Shown here in pieces: positions 50,539 to 59,977 of a stretch of DNA of 64,000 bases. The notes under the pieces are model-generated. The model was not told where the DNA came from, did no database searches, and worked only from the letters and a program-made list of their open reading frames with translations. The DNA comes from Thermosporothrix hazakensis. GTDB taxonomy: Bacteria; Chloroflexota; Ktedonobacteria; Ktedonobacterales; Ktedonobacteraceae. A program made the position numbers and the translations under genes. Positions within the stretch are counted from its first letter, which is position 1. Every line of letters begins with the position of its first letter. Where the stretch lies: NCBI RefSeq assembly GCF_003253565.1, contig NZ_QKUF01000001.1, positions 763,867 through 827,866 on the forward strand. The letters run 5' to 3'.

Positions 50539-53112
50539 TCACGGCAGTACATTCAACGTTACCGTAACACTTTGTGGACTTCCTCGCACCACCTGTCCCC
50601 TTTGATCGACCGCTGTAATAGTAATTGTTCCTTTGTACGTTCCAAGCAACCGGTTTCCAGGATTGACATGAACCGTAATCGTGCTTCCCTGACCGTTGTC
50701 AACACCTGAAGAGAGCGAGAGCTGGATCCAGTCCTGTCCCTCAGCATCAATCGTAGCCTGCCACGTTACCGGGTAGGAACAAGCTCCACTAACATTCAAC
50801 TGAATATCCTGGCCGCCAGGCTTCGGATTGAGCAGCGAGGCTCCAAAGACCAGTTCAGCGGGCGATGCCGTAAAGGAGCACGGTGGAATCACATTCAGCA
50901 TGACCGTGACCGCCTGGGCTGGTAAATTTGCCGTATTACCCTGCATGTCGGTCACAGAGATCTTGATTAAGGCGCTATAGCTCCCCACCCTCAGATTTGT
51001 TGGGTCGACTTCCAGTGTTAGATGATCCGACTTTCCTGCTGCCAGCATACCGCGGTTCTGCGTCAAAGAGAGCCAATCAGCGCCCGCCGAATCAATATGT
51101 GCCTCCCATGACAGCTCACCCTGACCGGTATTGGAGACCAGAACCTCCTGCTGTTGCCGCTCGCTCTTTCCCTGCGAGATATTAAACGTCACCAGCGAGG
51201 GGAACACAGTATATGAAGCCTCCTTTGCTGTCTCGCTCGCTGTTTCCGTTGGCTGTACAGAAGGCGTGATCTGATTGACGGTTGGCGTTGCGGCCGTCGT
51301 CGAAGAAAGATGAAGCTGCACCAGCACTGTTTGTGTCTGCTGCTTGCTTTCCAGAATGATGAAGCCCTGCTGCTCGGCCTCGGTCTGTTTCACCTCGACC
51401 TGTAACATGGTCTTGCCGCCGGCTTCCAACCAGCCCGATGCAGGAGATACCGCGAGCCATTTAGCCTGCGTTTTGGCCCTCCAGGAGACGCGACCATTAC
51501 AGGTCGAGGCCAGATGGATACCAAGCTGTTGCGGCGCAACGTTTGTCTGGCCCTGTGCAGCCTCAAAGCTCAGATTGCGCCGATCGGTTGCCAGCCCACA
51601 GGCGGGCAGGACATCAAGCGCGATTGCGACCGACTGAGGTGTGTTCAGGGTTTGCTGCTCCGCACTAAAGGTCACAATGCTCCCGTATACATAGGGCAAA
51701 AGGTCACGGCTCTTCACCCTGACATGCACAGTCTGCGTCTTGCCCGGCGCAACCTCTCCTTGAGATGGGCTGATTGTGAGCCAATCGACATCGCTGTGCA
51801 AGATCGGGCTTCCAATCAATGAGGGCATCGCAGCTTTTCCCGCGACTTTCCAGCGTAATGGTTGTTTCCCCTCATTCCGCACCGTCAGCGTCTGCTCCTG
51901 CCGCTTTTCATCGCCATCACTGGTCGTAAAAGAGAGCCCCGGAGCAACAACGCTCATGACCGAACTACTGGTAGTATGCAACGGGAGCACGACCATCTTG
52001 ACCTGAATCGTCTCTACTCCCGTGTTCGACGCGATCTGAATTTCTCCTTTGTACTCTCCGGGAGCCATCTTTGCCCGGGAAACGGCCACCGCGATATTCT
52101 GACCGCTACTAAATGTGCCCCGGCTCGGAGTCAGGAAGAGCCAGCGCTGATTACTGCTGGCCGTCCACGAGATTGCGCCACCACCACTATTCAAGAGCTG
52201 CAAGGGCTGGATGGTGTTTGCCCCTTGAAGGGCGGCGCCCATGTCAAGCATTCGCTGTCGAATCTGAATCCGTGGAGGTTGCACCCGACCGGCCCCGACG
52301 ACCTCTATCACCGTACTGGCAACATAGTGTGTGTGGACATCCTGCGCCTGAATCGAGTGGCTACCGGCCTTCCAGCTATCATCAATATGCAGCAAGACCT
52401 CCGCTTCGCCCTGCTCATTTACCGTGAGAAAGGGCGAAGCGTTCTCAGTACGCACACTTTCCTGAATATCTCGGGTCAGTAATACCTGCGACGAAGACGG
52501 AAAATATTTCAACTGGAGCTTGAGCGGCTGCCCCCGTCTGGCAATGCCGGGAACGGCCATGATAATCGGCGAAGCGCTGCTCTGTTCCTGCTTACTGCTC
52601 CTGTTCAAAAATACAAAGTAGACCAGTAAGAGATCAACAAGCAGAGCCAGAACGGCAACAACTGTTAGAATCCGAAAACCCGCGCGCAAACGCTTTGCCA
52701 CAGCCTTGCGCTGACCTGTTGAACTCAGAGCCCCCGTACGAATAGGCTGTTGTTTCTCCCGCTCAACGGTGATGGTTTTCTCTTCCAGGGCCGGTAAAAG
52801 CTCATCTACTTCTGGAGGAAATTCCTGCACCTCCGAGAGCAGTGAACGTAAAGCAGGCGAGTTCTCCTGAAGAACTGGCGATAATTCCTTCACAAGTTGG
52901 GCATTCTCCCGCAAAACAAGCGTTCCGTGAGAATCCCCTTCGTCCGGAAGGTTCCGCTCTTCCTCCTGATCCGTCTGTGGCCGAACAGGAGGTGCCTGGC
53001 GAATGTCTGCTCCCCCTTCTTCCTGCGAACGATTGAGAAGTGAGGCTTGACAGCTTTCGCAAAAAGCTGAAGATGCTACCGTTGCCCTGTTACAGCGTAG
53101 ACATTGGCGCAT
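50539..53112 (-). CDS. Zinc-ribbon, membrane-anchored protein with BACON-like repeats
   Basis: An 857-residue protein. It opens with a four-Cys zinc ribbon (C4, C7, C18, C21), followed by an acidic 120-residue linker and one membrane span (about 146-169, ILTVVAVLALLVDLLLVYFV). The remaining 690 residues should lie outside. They contain at least five units with the BACON-like pattern W(L/I)-x-(L/I/V)-(S/T) followed by GxxxxG, for example WLFLTPSRGTFSSGQ, WLTISPSQGEVAPGK, WLAVSPASGWLEAGG and WLSLTQNRGMLAAGK. Between them lie Pro/Thr-rich joints. Such Ig-like arrays commonly bind glycans or build surface stalks. The cytoplasmic zinc ribbon suggests signalling across the membrane, which is inference. 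Function is otherwise unknown. Confidence 0.8.
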   Translation of the reverse strand: MRQCLRCNRATVASSAFCESCQASLLNRSQEEGGADIRQAPPVRPQTDQEEERNLPDEGDSHGTLVLRENAQLVKELSPVLQENSPALRSLLSEVQEFPPEVDELLPALEEKTITVEREKQQPIRTGALSSTGQRKAVAKRLRAGFRILTVVAVLALLVDLLLVYFVFLNRSSKQEQSSASPIIMAVPGIARRGQPLKLQLKYFPSSSQVLLTRDIQESVRTENASPFLTVNEQGEAEVLLHIDDSWKAGSHSIQAQDVHTHYVASTVIEVVGAGRVQPPRIQIRQRMLDMGAALQGANTIQPLQLLNSGGGAISWTASSNQRWLFLTPSRGTFSSGQNIAVAVSRAKMAPGEYKGEIQIASNTGVETIQVKMVVLPLHTTSSSVMSVVAPGLSFTTSDGDEKRQEQTLTVRNEGKQPLRWKVAGKAAMPSLIGSPILHSDVDWLTISPSQGEVAPGKTQTVHVRVKSRDLLPYVYGSIVTFSAEQQTLNTPQSVAIALDVLPACGLATDRRNLSFEAAQGQTNVAPQQLGIHLASTCNGRVSWRAKTQAKWLAVSPASGWLEAGGKTMLQVEVKQTEAEQQGFIILESKQQTQTVLVQLHLSSTTAATPTVNQITPSVQPTETASETAKEASYTVFPSLVTFNISQGKSERQQQEVLVSNTGQGELSWEAHIDSAGADWLSLTQNRGMLAAGKSDHLTLEVDPTNLRVGSYSALIKISVTDMQGNTANLPAQAVTVMLNVIPPCSFTASPAELVFGASLLNPKPGGQDIQLNVSGACSYPVTWQATIDAEGQDWIQLSLSSGVDNGQGSTITVHVNPGNRLLGTYKGTITITAVDQRGQVVRGSPQSVTVTLNVLP

Positions 53113-54294
53113 ATCCTTCTCTTTCTACATGCACATACTGTTTCGTTGCTAGGACAATGCAAACTTAAATACATCAAATACAACCATTACGCATCTTTGC
53201 AAAAACTATCAGCATTTTTCTGAATTGTAACTACTACATACTATTTTACATAGAAAAGCAATAATTCAAGCCATATAGCCTATTTGTCATAGTGAAAGTA
53301 CTATGCTTTACACAAGCCCTCAAGTATATTCACGCATATCAATACACTTTTCCATCTACTATACTTCTTTACCTCTTCCTGACAACCACAGAAGCCTGTG
53401 CCTCAGGTTGCGTGCTTGAGGGAAGCGAGCGGTTGGCATGACTCATGTCTGCCGGGGCAAGCCAGCGCCGGGAGAGGTGAGGAAAGGCGGGAAAACGAGC
53501 AAGACATCAACTGTACAGGTTTTCCTGGTCAATCATTCAGATACCCATTGCCTGGAAGGCCAGATCACGACAACGATTGCCGGCGCGTCTCATCCTCTCA
53601 TGTAGCTGACGCACCTCAATCAACTCAATATACGTCCAAATCCTGTCTCCGAACTGACCGAAATCTACACCATCTGCGAGTAACAGCGAGAATGGAAGCA
53701 ACCAGAACAGGCGTGGCTCCTTGCCCGATAGAGGGCGATAAGGTCGTACAGGATATCGATCCAGAAACGCACGACGGGGACACAATGAGCAAAGTCATTC
53801 TGCGCAGAAATCTGTCACGAAGGGATACCCATCCAACAGCAACCGCAAAGGTGTTTCGCAGTGGCAGGTTCTCCCCCGACAATATCGACGCCTGGCACCC
53901 GGATGACTCTATCAAGCTGCACGAGCGTGCAAAGAAGATAATTTCTCGGGAAGGAGAACCACAATGACGGTCGAGCAGGTAATGGCTCGTCACCCGATAG
54001 TACCAGGATACGCGGTTGTCGCAATCACGCATGAAAACCCTGAGCGAGCGTCCTAAAGCCTGGCTAACAGACAAGCGCCGAAGAAATTATCCTCCTTCTA
54101 TCACAAACAAATCGCGCAGTTCACGCGTCCTGAAGCAGTCGAGTTCTGCAAGTGTCGTAAACTCTCAACAGAGAAGACACAGAAGTATATGCTGGCGGAA
54201 AGGAATGGAGCGGGAACAGTCAGCGTATGCATAGGTAAAATGTCTGGGCTTGCGACGAAACCACACCACAAGCCCAAATCTATCAATACAACGC
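53113..54294. other. Gene-free region of about 1.2 kb
   Basis: The first 280 bp are very AT-rich. A GC-rich island with small stems (about 53390-53520) follows, then a stretch with a possible coding remnant (53692-53967). No intact gene, insertion-sequence end or target duplication was recognised. Confidence 0.45.
53692..53967 (+). pseudogene. Possible remnant of a methyltransferase C-terminus
   Basis: The frame ending at 53967 reads DTHPTATAKVFRSGRFSP and then DNIDAWHPDDSIKLHERAKK before a stop. The spacing of THP, FRSG, AW and ERA resembles the extreme C-terminus of trimethylamine methyltransferase (MttB) family proteins. The upstream part of the frame is not protein-like, and no start with a ribosome-binding site exists. 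This is a recollection-based resemblance in a gene-free region, hence a weak call. Confidence 0.22.
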
Positions 54295-55326
54295 TCATGT
54301 AGAAGGGGGCTCCTGCGGAGACAGAATCGTTCGTTCCAGATTGGCCCGCTCGGCCATTTCCAGCAATTCATTCTCAAAGATTTTCCACATTTCTTGCTCG
54401 GCTTGCTTCACTTCAAGTGCTCGCCCCTTTCTTCCCTCTTCCTGCATCAGTTGATTCACGCGCGCACGGAAATGTTTAAAGTGCTCATCTTGCTCTGTAT
54501 ATTTCGGCATCATTTTAAGCTGAATAGCCTGAAGCTCATAAAATTCATGTGCCTCAAATGCCAGTACCAGTAACTCGGCATAATATTCTATAAGCTTCAG
54601 TCGCGCAGTCGTGAAATAGTTGGGCTCTGCACAGGACACCAGCAAACAACCTGCCACCCGATCAGCCCGGAAAATAGGATACGCTGCCGCACTTCGCTCC
54701 CACTTATCCCATTTCCCGGGTAAAATGCCAGTATACTCTTTGCTGTTTTGAATCATACGCGGATGACATGAACTCACAACATATCCTGCCAGTGACTCTA
54801 TGCCCAGAAAAACAGCCTGCTGTTCAAGATTATCCTTCCAGGGGGTATACCCATAGCCAACATATTCCCTCAAACTCCGAATACGGCCATGAACGGGAGG
54901 CATACATTTTACCAGCGTAACCGCCATACCACGTCGCTGAGGAGCAAGCTGTTTCAATGCATTCTGCAATACGATTTCAATAATACACCAGGATCGTTGA
55001 ACACGAGGCAACATAACATACTTTGAGAAAACTTCTGCATACACCCTGGAAGGGATAAACAGTGTCTCATCCTTCGCCTCTGTTCCCTCCCCCAGTGGTA
55101 AGAAATCCGGGAACTCGGCCTGAAGCAGTTCTAACCAGACAGCACGCTCCTCTGGAACGAGGTCCAACAAGCGCCGCAGATGTTGATAGCGAGGATTTGA
55201 GGTGTTCTGAGCCCAACGCAGAAGCGTAACAGCATTCACTTTCAAGGCTTTCGCCAGGCTTTGACGCTCACGTGGGTCCTGTATCTTTTGACTCAGGAGC
55301 GATCTCCAGGAGGACGGTCTTTCCAC
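54295..55326 (-). CDS. HTH and GAF-like domain regulator
   Basis: A 343-residue protein. Its N-terminus forms a short helix-turn-helix of XRE flavour (SLAKALKVNAVTLLRWAQNT with SNPRYQHLRRLLDLVP). The middle, about 90-260, has the pattern of a GAF sensor domain (CIIEIVLQNALKQLAPQRRG, AVFLGIESLAGYVV, AAAYPIFRADRVAGCLLVSC). The C-terminal 70 residues are a charged coiled coil. It is probably a ligand-sensing transcriptional regulator. GTG 55326 is chosen because AAGGG lies seven bases upstream; a TTG at 55374 is in frame but lacks a site. It is divergent from tenA. Confidence 0.7.
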   Translation of the reverse strand: MERPSSWRSLLSQKIQDPRERQSLAKALKVNAVTLLRWAQNTSNPRYQHLRRLLDLVPEERAVWLELLQAEFPDFLPLGEGTEAKDETLFIPSRVYAEVFSKYVMLPRVQRSWCIIEIVLQNALKQLAPQRRGMAVTLVKCMPPVHGRIRSLREYVGYGYTPWKDNLEQQAVFLGIESLAGYVVSSCHPRMIQNSKEYTGILPGKWDKWERSAAAYPIFRADRVAGCLLVSCAEPNYFTTARLKLIEYYAELLVLAFEAHEFYELQAIQLKMMPKYTEQDEHFKHFRARVNQLMQEEGRKGRALEVKQAEQEMWKIFENELLEMAERANLERTILSPQEPPST

Positions 55327-55542
55327 ATCTCTACCCTTACTGCATGATATCCAATTCAATACGTCACTATTCAAAATAGTATCAGCAAAGCATGACGTAC
55401 GTCAATTCATCTGAAAAATTTTTATTTATTTTTAATCTCATCTCACCAACAAAGCAGCGCCTTGCAAACGATGTACTAACCATCTATACTGAGAGCAGGA
55501 GTCAGGGCTTCGAAAGATATAACACAGAAGAGGTATTGTATA

Positions 55543-56175
55543 ATGACACTTGCACAGCTCTTATGGCAAGAAAATCGCGATCTCGCTCAACAGGCACTGG
55601 ATCATCCCTTTATGCATGGGATACGCTATGGCACCCTCCCATACGCGGTTTTTCAGCATTACCTGGCTCAGGATGCATTCTTTCTCAACGCGTACGCCCG
55701 GGCGTATGCGCTGGCACTGGTATATGCTCCCGACACGCAGGGCATGCGCGACTTTTATGAATTGCTCTCCGGTGTCTTCGCCGAACTTACGCTCCATGAG
55801 CGGAACGCGAAAGGATGGGATATTGATCTTACACAGGTTGTCCCGGATACAGCCACGTTGGCCTACACTGATTTCTTACTGGCAACAGCTACGCTTCGTG
55901 ATATCGGGGAGATCTGTGCAGCGATGACGCCCTGTATGCGTCTCTATGCCTTTCTGGGGCAGATGCTTGCCTTTCAGGAGGTGACGGAAGCTCACCCCTA
56001 CCGGGATTGGATTCATACTTACGCAGCACCAGAATTTGAGGCACTCGCGGTCCGGCTTGAAACGCTACTCGATCGCTATGCCAGTGATATACCACCAGTT
56101 CATACGACGTACCGCCGCGCCATGCAACTTGAGGTCGCGTTCTTCTCGGCACAAGCAATCCCATCCACATCCTGA
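55543..56175 (+). CDS. tenA: TenA family thiaminase II-like protein
   Basis: A 210-residue all-helical TenA protein that in other bacteria hydrolyses aminopyrimidine products of thiamine breakdown for salvage. The family pattern is visible: LWQENRDLAQQALDHPFMHG, YAVFQHYLAQDAFFLNAYAR and the nucleophilic Cys in AAMTPCMRLYAFLGQ, then HPYRDWIHTYAAPEFEAL. GAGG lies nine bases before the ATG. No thi-box riboswitch precedes it and no other thiamine gene is adjacent, so a regulator or generic hydrolase role is possible. Confidence 0.9.
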   Translation: MTLAQLLWQENRDLAQQALDHPFMHGIRYGTLPYAVFQHYLAQDAFFLNAYARAYALALVYAPDTQGMRDFYELLSGVFAELTLHERNAKGWDIDLTQVVPDTATLAYTDFLLATATLRDIGEICAAMTPCMRLYAFLGQMLAFQEVTEAHPYRDWIHTYAAPEFEALAVRLETLLDRYASDIPPVHTTYRRAMQLEVAFFSAQAIPSTS

Positions 56176-56837
56176 GGGATAGGAGACAGAGAAACCTCTA
56201 CTTCTGCCCTCGCCATGCCCGCTACAACAGCACATCCTGCTTCATAATCCCTGGTTGCTGGAGCCGAGTTCCAATCCGCTCATTGACGTTCTACAATAAA
56301 AAAGGCCAGATAGCGTATGCTCTGGTCAAAACAGGGTAATTGTTTGCTTGAGAAGAGCAAGCCACCGCACCGCCATCAATGCCCAATTATGGAGAAACCA
56401 ACGAGGACGCAGTGGAAAACCGGCGGGCTGTTTTGGGCTTGATATTGTCTTCTATGCCATTCCCCATCACTTGATCTCCAATTTGGAGTGTGATCGCTCG
56501 AGATCGCTCTTCCCCTGCAGGCTTTTCCATATGCAGATAAGCTCGAAAAAGGAAGGTCTTTTTGCCTGCAAGCTTATGCAGCGGCTACCATGAATTTGCA
56601 TGTACAACGACACGAGGAGCGCTTAACACAATAGTGAAGGCTGAATAGCTTTGCCCACCTTCTTGCGCGCAAAATCCGGTATGAGCGGCTGACAACGTCT
56701 TCCTATGGGAGCGGTCGCAGAATCGAGCGACAGCTTCTCTTCAAGGAAGGCACAGGTTTCTTCGAGAATCACAGAGGAGTAGCTTATTACAGGCTACTCC
56801 TGCGGTAAAAATCGCTTCTGCATCATTCCTCTCCTGA
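56176..56837. other. Gene-free region between tenA and kinase gene
   Basis: No supported gene in about 660 bp. Short frames at 56348-56593 lack a ribosome-binding site. A hairpin AGGAGTAGC/GCTACTCCT (56775-56783 with 56793-56801) lies just past the hybrid kinase stop but has no T-run. CCAGA-N10-TCTGG near 56311 is a weaker stem after tenA. Confidence 0.45.
56775..56801 (-). terminator. Hairpin downstream of hybrid kinase gene
   Basis: A perfect 9-bp stem with a 9-nt loop, 37 bp past the stop at 56838. The minus-strand sequence after it is not T-rich, so terminator function is only likely. Confidence 0.45.
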
Positions 56838-58076
56838 TCAATGCACCAGCGTCCAGGTAGCATGTGTTTTCACTTCCAGCAGGGAAGCATCGGCGGTTGT
56901 TGCATCTGGATCGACAAAGACGGGCAGGGCCACAGTAAAGGTACTCCCCTTGCCTTCCGTGCTCTCTACCTCGATTTTGCCTCCGTGTCGTTCAACAACC
57001 TTCCGAGCGATGAAGAGGCCAAGCCCCAGGCCGGGGCGCTCACCGTTCAAGACGTGCACATCAGGCACACGATAGAACTGATCGAAGATCTTTCCCTGCT
57101 CCTCTGGCATAATCCCGATACCCTCATCCTGAACAGAGATCAGGGCATTATAGCCATGCTGCATGATCGTGATCGTAATGGCGGATCCTTTCGGCGAATA
57201 CTTGCGCGCATTTGACAGCAGATTGAGCAGCACCTGACAGATACGATCGCGATCGGCATCAATCAGTACGGGCTCTCCCCCAACGATCTCGGTTGTCAGC
57301 AGAGGGCCAGAGCCGCCTGTATATGTCGAGAGCATTTGCTTGCAGAACGCCACCAGATCGAATGGCTGACGGCGTAGCACAAACATATTGGACTCCATTA
57401 AGGAGGTATCCAGCAGATCTTGAATGAGAATGTCCGTTCGGCTCACCGACTGCTCAATATCTTTCAGCCCCTGCAAAAGCACTTCACGATCCTCTCCACT
57501 TTCGACCTGGCGCTGAAGCAACTGGACCAGGCCAAGCACACCAGAAAGCGGTATCTTCAGCTCATGCGCCACAATTCGCATCAACTTTTCCTTCATCTCA
57601 TTGGCGGCGATCAGCTCACTGGTGCGCTTTTGTACCTGCCACTCAAGCGTCTTCGCATGTTGCGCAAGCGCGAGATGCTGTTCTTTAACCTGCCGCCGCA
57701 ACTGATGAGCTTGAATAGCGCGCTGGAGAGCTGCGACAAACGCATCACGATCGATCGGCTTTAAAATATAATCATAGGCTCCACCCCGTAAGGCGCGAAT
57801 TGCCAGATCATACTCGCCATGCCCGGTAATCAGCAGGGTCGGGGTATCGGGTCTGAGCTCCTGTATCTTCGACAGCAATTCCAGCCCATCCATACCTGGC
57901 ATCTTAATATCACTGATAATCGCGTCATAATCATACTTCTGAATGAGCTCTAGAGCCTTATCAGCGGTATCGCTGGTCTCAACCTGAACATCCTTCAGGC
58001 GTAGCTGAAGCGTCTGAGGTAAGGCCTGCAACAACGCGACATCGTCATCAACAATCAGGATATGCGGTGTATTCAT
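56838..58076 (-). CDS. Response regulator-histidine kinase hybrid
   Basis: A 412-residue soluble hybrid. A receiver domain comes first (HILIVDDDVALL, phospho-acceptor D56 in ISDIKMPGMDG, Thr in LLITGHGEYD, Lys in YILKPIDRDA). A coiled linker with a QKRTSELIAANE segment joins it to a histidine kinase with H-box RIVAHELKIPLSGVLGL (H171), N-box LLNLLSNARKYSPKG, QDEGIGIMPEEQG, FDQFYRV and GLGLGLFIARKVVERHGG. The H-box has Ile where Thr is usual after Lys, a position that matters for phosphatase activity in other kinases. No membrane span is present, so it probably relays from another kinase. ATG 58076 is chosen at the receiver's start; the frame is open 33 codons upstream. Confidence 0.9.
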   Translation of the reverse strand: MNTPHILIVDDDVALLQALPQTLQLRLKDVQVETSDTADKALELIQKYDYDAIISDIKMPGMDGLELLSKIQELRPDTPTLLITGHGEYDLAIRALRGGAYDYILKPIDRDAFVAALQRAIQAHQLRRQVKEQHLALAQHAKTLEWQVQKRTSELIAANEMKEKLMRIVAHELKIPLSGVLGLVQLLQRQVESGEDREVLLQGLKDIEQSVSRTDILIQDLLDTSLMESNMFVLRRQPFDLVAFCKQMLSTYTGGSGPLLTTEIVGGEPVLIDADRDRICQVLLNLLSNARKYSPKGSAITITIMQHGYNALISVQDEGIGIMPEEQGKIFDQFYRVPDVHVLNGERPGLGLGLFIARKVVERHGGKIEVESTEGKGSTFTVALPVFVDPDATTADASLLEVKTHATWTLVH

Positions 58077-58907
58077 AGTGGCGCTCTGAACCCTTCTTTC
58101 GATTTTATTAAATGATACGCTAATGACGCTTCCGATCGTTTCAAAGGGGCCCATTTGTCTTGTATCCTGTTTCACTATCCCCTGCTCACAAAAGTGTCAC
58201 AGAAGGCAGGGGTAGAGAATACGGGTTCTAACAGGCAGGGCGAACGAGATAGCATCACCTATTCTACAGAGAAAAAGTAAAGAGCCGGTAAGTGTAACAA
58301 AGACACTTGTCGGCAGGAAAGCGCATGAGGAGAGGAGGGAGGCACAGACCGACCGGAATTACAGCTTCCCAGAACGGGCGTGGAAAGTTTGCGTAGTGGG
58401 GGGCTATCTTCTATAATAAATAAGGTTGTGCATAGAAACCTGACGCCACCAAAACAAGAGTCTGCCAGACTACGTATAGACAAAACGGTACCTATCTTTT
58501 ATATAATAGGGTGATTCTTCGTGTTGAATCACAAACCTGTTTTGGGTATGGAAAAGCACGTTTCATAGGCAACATTCCCACTTTCCTGAAGCATACCTGG
58601 GTCCTTGAGGCCCTTCATGAGAGAGGGAGCCCAGTAGCAGTCCAGGTGGCTGTACAGGACCGAACAAACACGAAGAGAGCAGAATCCCACAAATAGGATC
58701 GGGTGGGCATCCTTCTTTATACGGAAACAAACTGCACTTAGGAGGCGTATTACTCAGTAGACAGGTGACTAAGAATAATCAAGCGCAGCGCTCCCCTCAA
58801 TGACGAAGGATCCTCGATGGCGAAGGAAAAAAGCGCGCTGTGACCAATTCTCGTGATAAAAGCCTCCTTTTCTTACCCTACTACTACTACTTTTACCAGG
58901 AGCCGTC
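58077..58907. other. Divergent region upstream of pdh operon
   Basis: About 830 bp without a supported gene. It must hold the pdh promoter. The only clear element is AGGAG five bases before the pdhA ATG. Near 58580-58640 a CTGGG/CCCAG long-range pair and a few shorter stems occur but do not make a known leader such as a T-box. Confidence 0.45.
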
Positions 58908-59954
58908 ATGAATACGGAACAAAAAAAGCGGTCGAAGGCCTCTGATGCAGCCGAAGCCAACAAGCCCGACGTCGCAAAGCTTGAAAACGAAGACAAAGAC
59001 ACCTTGTTGCAGTACTACACACAGATGGTACTGATCCGTCGTTTCGAGGAAAAATCGGGCGAGATGTATACAAAGGCTCGCATTGGTGGCTACTGTCACC
59101 TCAATCTGGGCGAAGAAGCCACAGTTGTCGGGTTCTCTCATGGTCTCGGCCCCGATGACTACGTGTATGCCAACTATCGCGAGCATGGCTACGCGATTTG
59201 CCGCGGCATCACACCGAAATCAGTCATGGCTGAACTGTTCGGTAAAGTAACTGGTTGTTCAAAAGGGCGTGGTGGCTCGATGCACCTGGCCGATGTCAGC
59301 CGCCATTTCATGGGTGGCTATGGCATTGTCGGAAACCAGATTCCTCTTGCCGTCGGCGCAGCGTTTGCTGTGAAGTACAAAGGGGGCAAAGAAGTTGTCG
59401 CCTGCCAGATGGGCGATGGTGCAACCAACGGCGGCCCATTCCATGAGTCCCTGAACATGGCAAAAATTTACAAGCTGCCAGTTGTCTTCTTTGTGGTCAA
59501 CAACCAGTATGGTATGGGCACCCGCGTTGACGAGGGCTCCGCAGTGGCAGAGCTCTATCGCAAGGGTTGTGCCTATGATATGCATAGCGTGCGCGTTGAT
59601 GGCACCGATGTGCTGGCAGTCCGCGACGCCATGCAAGAGGCGTGTCGTCTGGCACGCGAGGAGAGCGAGCCCAGCCTGATCGAAGCCGTGAGCTTCCGCT
59701 TCCGTGGTCATTCCGTGGTTGATCCAGACCGCTACCGCGATCGTGATGAGGTCCGCCGTCTGCGCGAGCAGTATGACCCCATCATGAAGTTTGAGAGCGT
59801 GCTGCGCGAAGCCGGTCTGCTCGACGACGCCAAAATCAATGAGATCGAGAAACAGGTTGAGCGGGAAGTTGAAGAGGCCGTCCAGTTTGCCGAAGAAAGT
59901 CCGTTCCCCGCTCTTGACACTCTCTATGATTACATCTATGCGGGCGAAAAATAA
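58908..59954 (+). CDS. pdhA: Pyruvate dehydrogenase E1 component alpha subunit
   Basis: A 348-residue thiamine-diphosphate subunit that decarboxylates pyruvate (or a related 2-oxo acid). The cofactor motif is MGDGATNGGPFHESLNMAKI ending in NN of FFVVNNQYGMGTRVD. Other family marks are YTQMVLIRRFEEKSGEMYTK, GRGGSMHLADVSRHFMGGYG and the phosphorylation-loop-like YRDRDEVRRLREQ. AGGAG precedes ATG by five bases. It is the first gene of pdhABC; the E3 gene is not in the window. Confidence 0.95.
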   Translation: MNTEQKKRSKASDAAEANKPDVAKLENEDKDTLLQYYTQMVLIRRFEEKSGEMYTKARIGGYCHLNLGEEATVVGFSHGLGPDDYVYANYREHGYAICRGITPKSVMAELFGKVTGCSKGRGGSMHLADVSRHFMGGYGIVGNQIPLAVGAAFAVKYKGGKEVVACQMGDGATNGGPFHESLNMAKIYKLPVVFFVVNNQYGMGTRVDEGSAVAELYRKGCAYDMHSVRVDGTDVLAVRDAMQEACRLAREESEPSLIEAVSFRFRGHSVVDPDRYRDRDEVRRLREQYDPIMKFESVLREAGLLDDAKINEIEKQVEREVEEAVQFAEESPFPALDTLYDYIYAGEK

Positions 59955-59977
59955 GGATCAGGGAAGGGACTAGATTC

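Noticed and set aside
53390..53520. GC-rich island with small stems, considered as a structured RNA
   Set aside because: The stems are short, compete with each other and do not form a closed multi-helix fold comparable with the element at 17303-17431.
55485..55542. CTGAGA upstream of tenA, as in a TPP riboswitch
   Set aside because: The other conserved thi-box segments and the two-arm fold are absent, and the stretch is too short for the aptamer.
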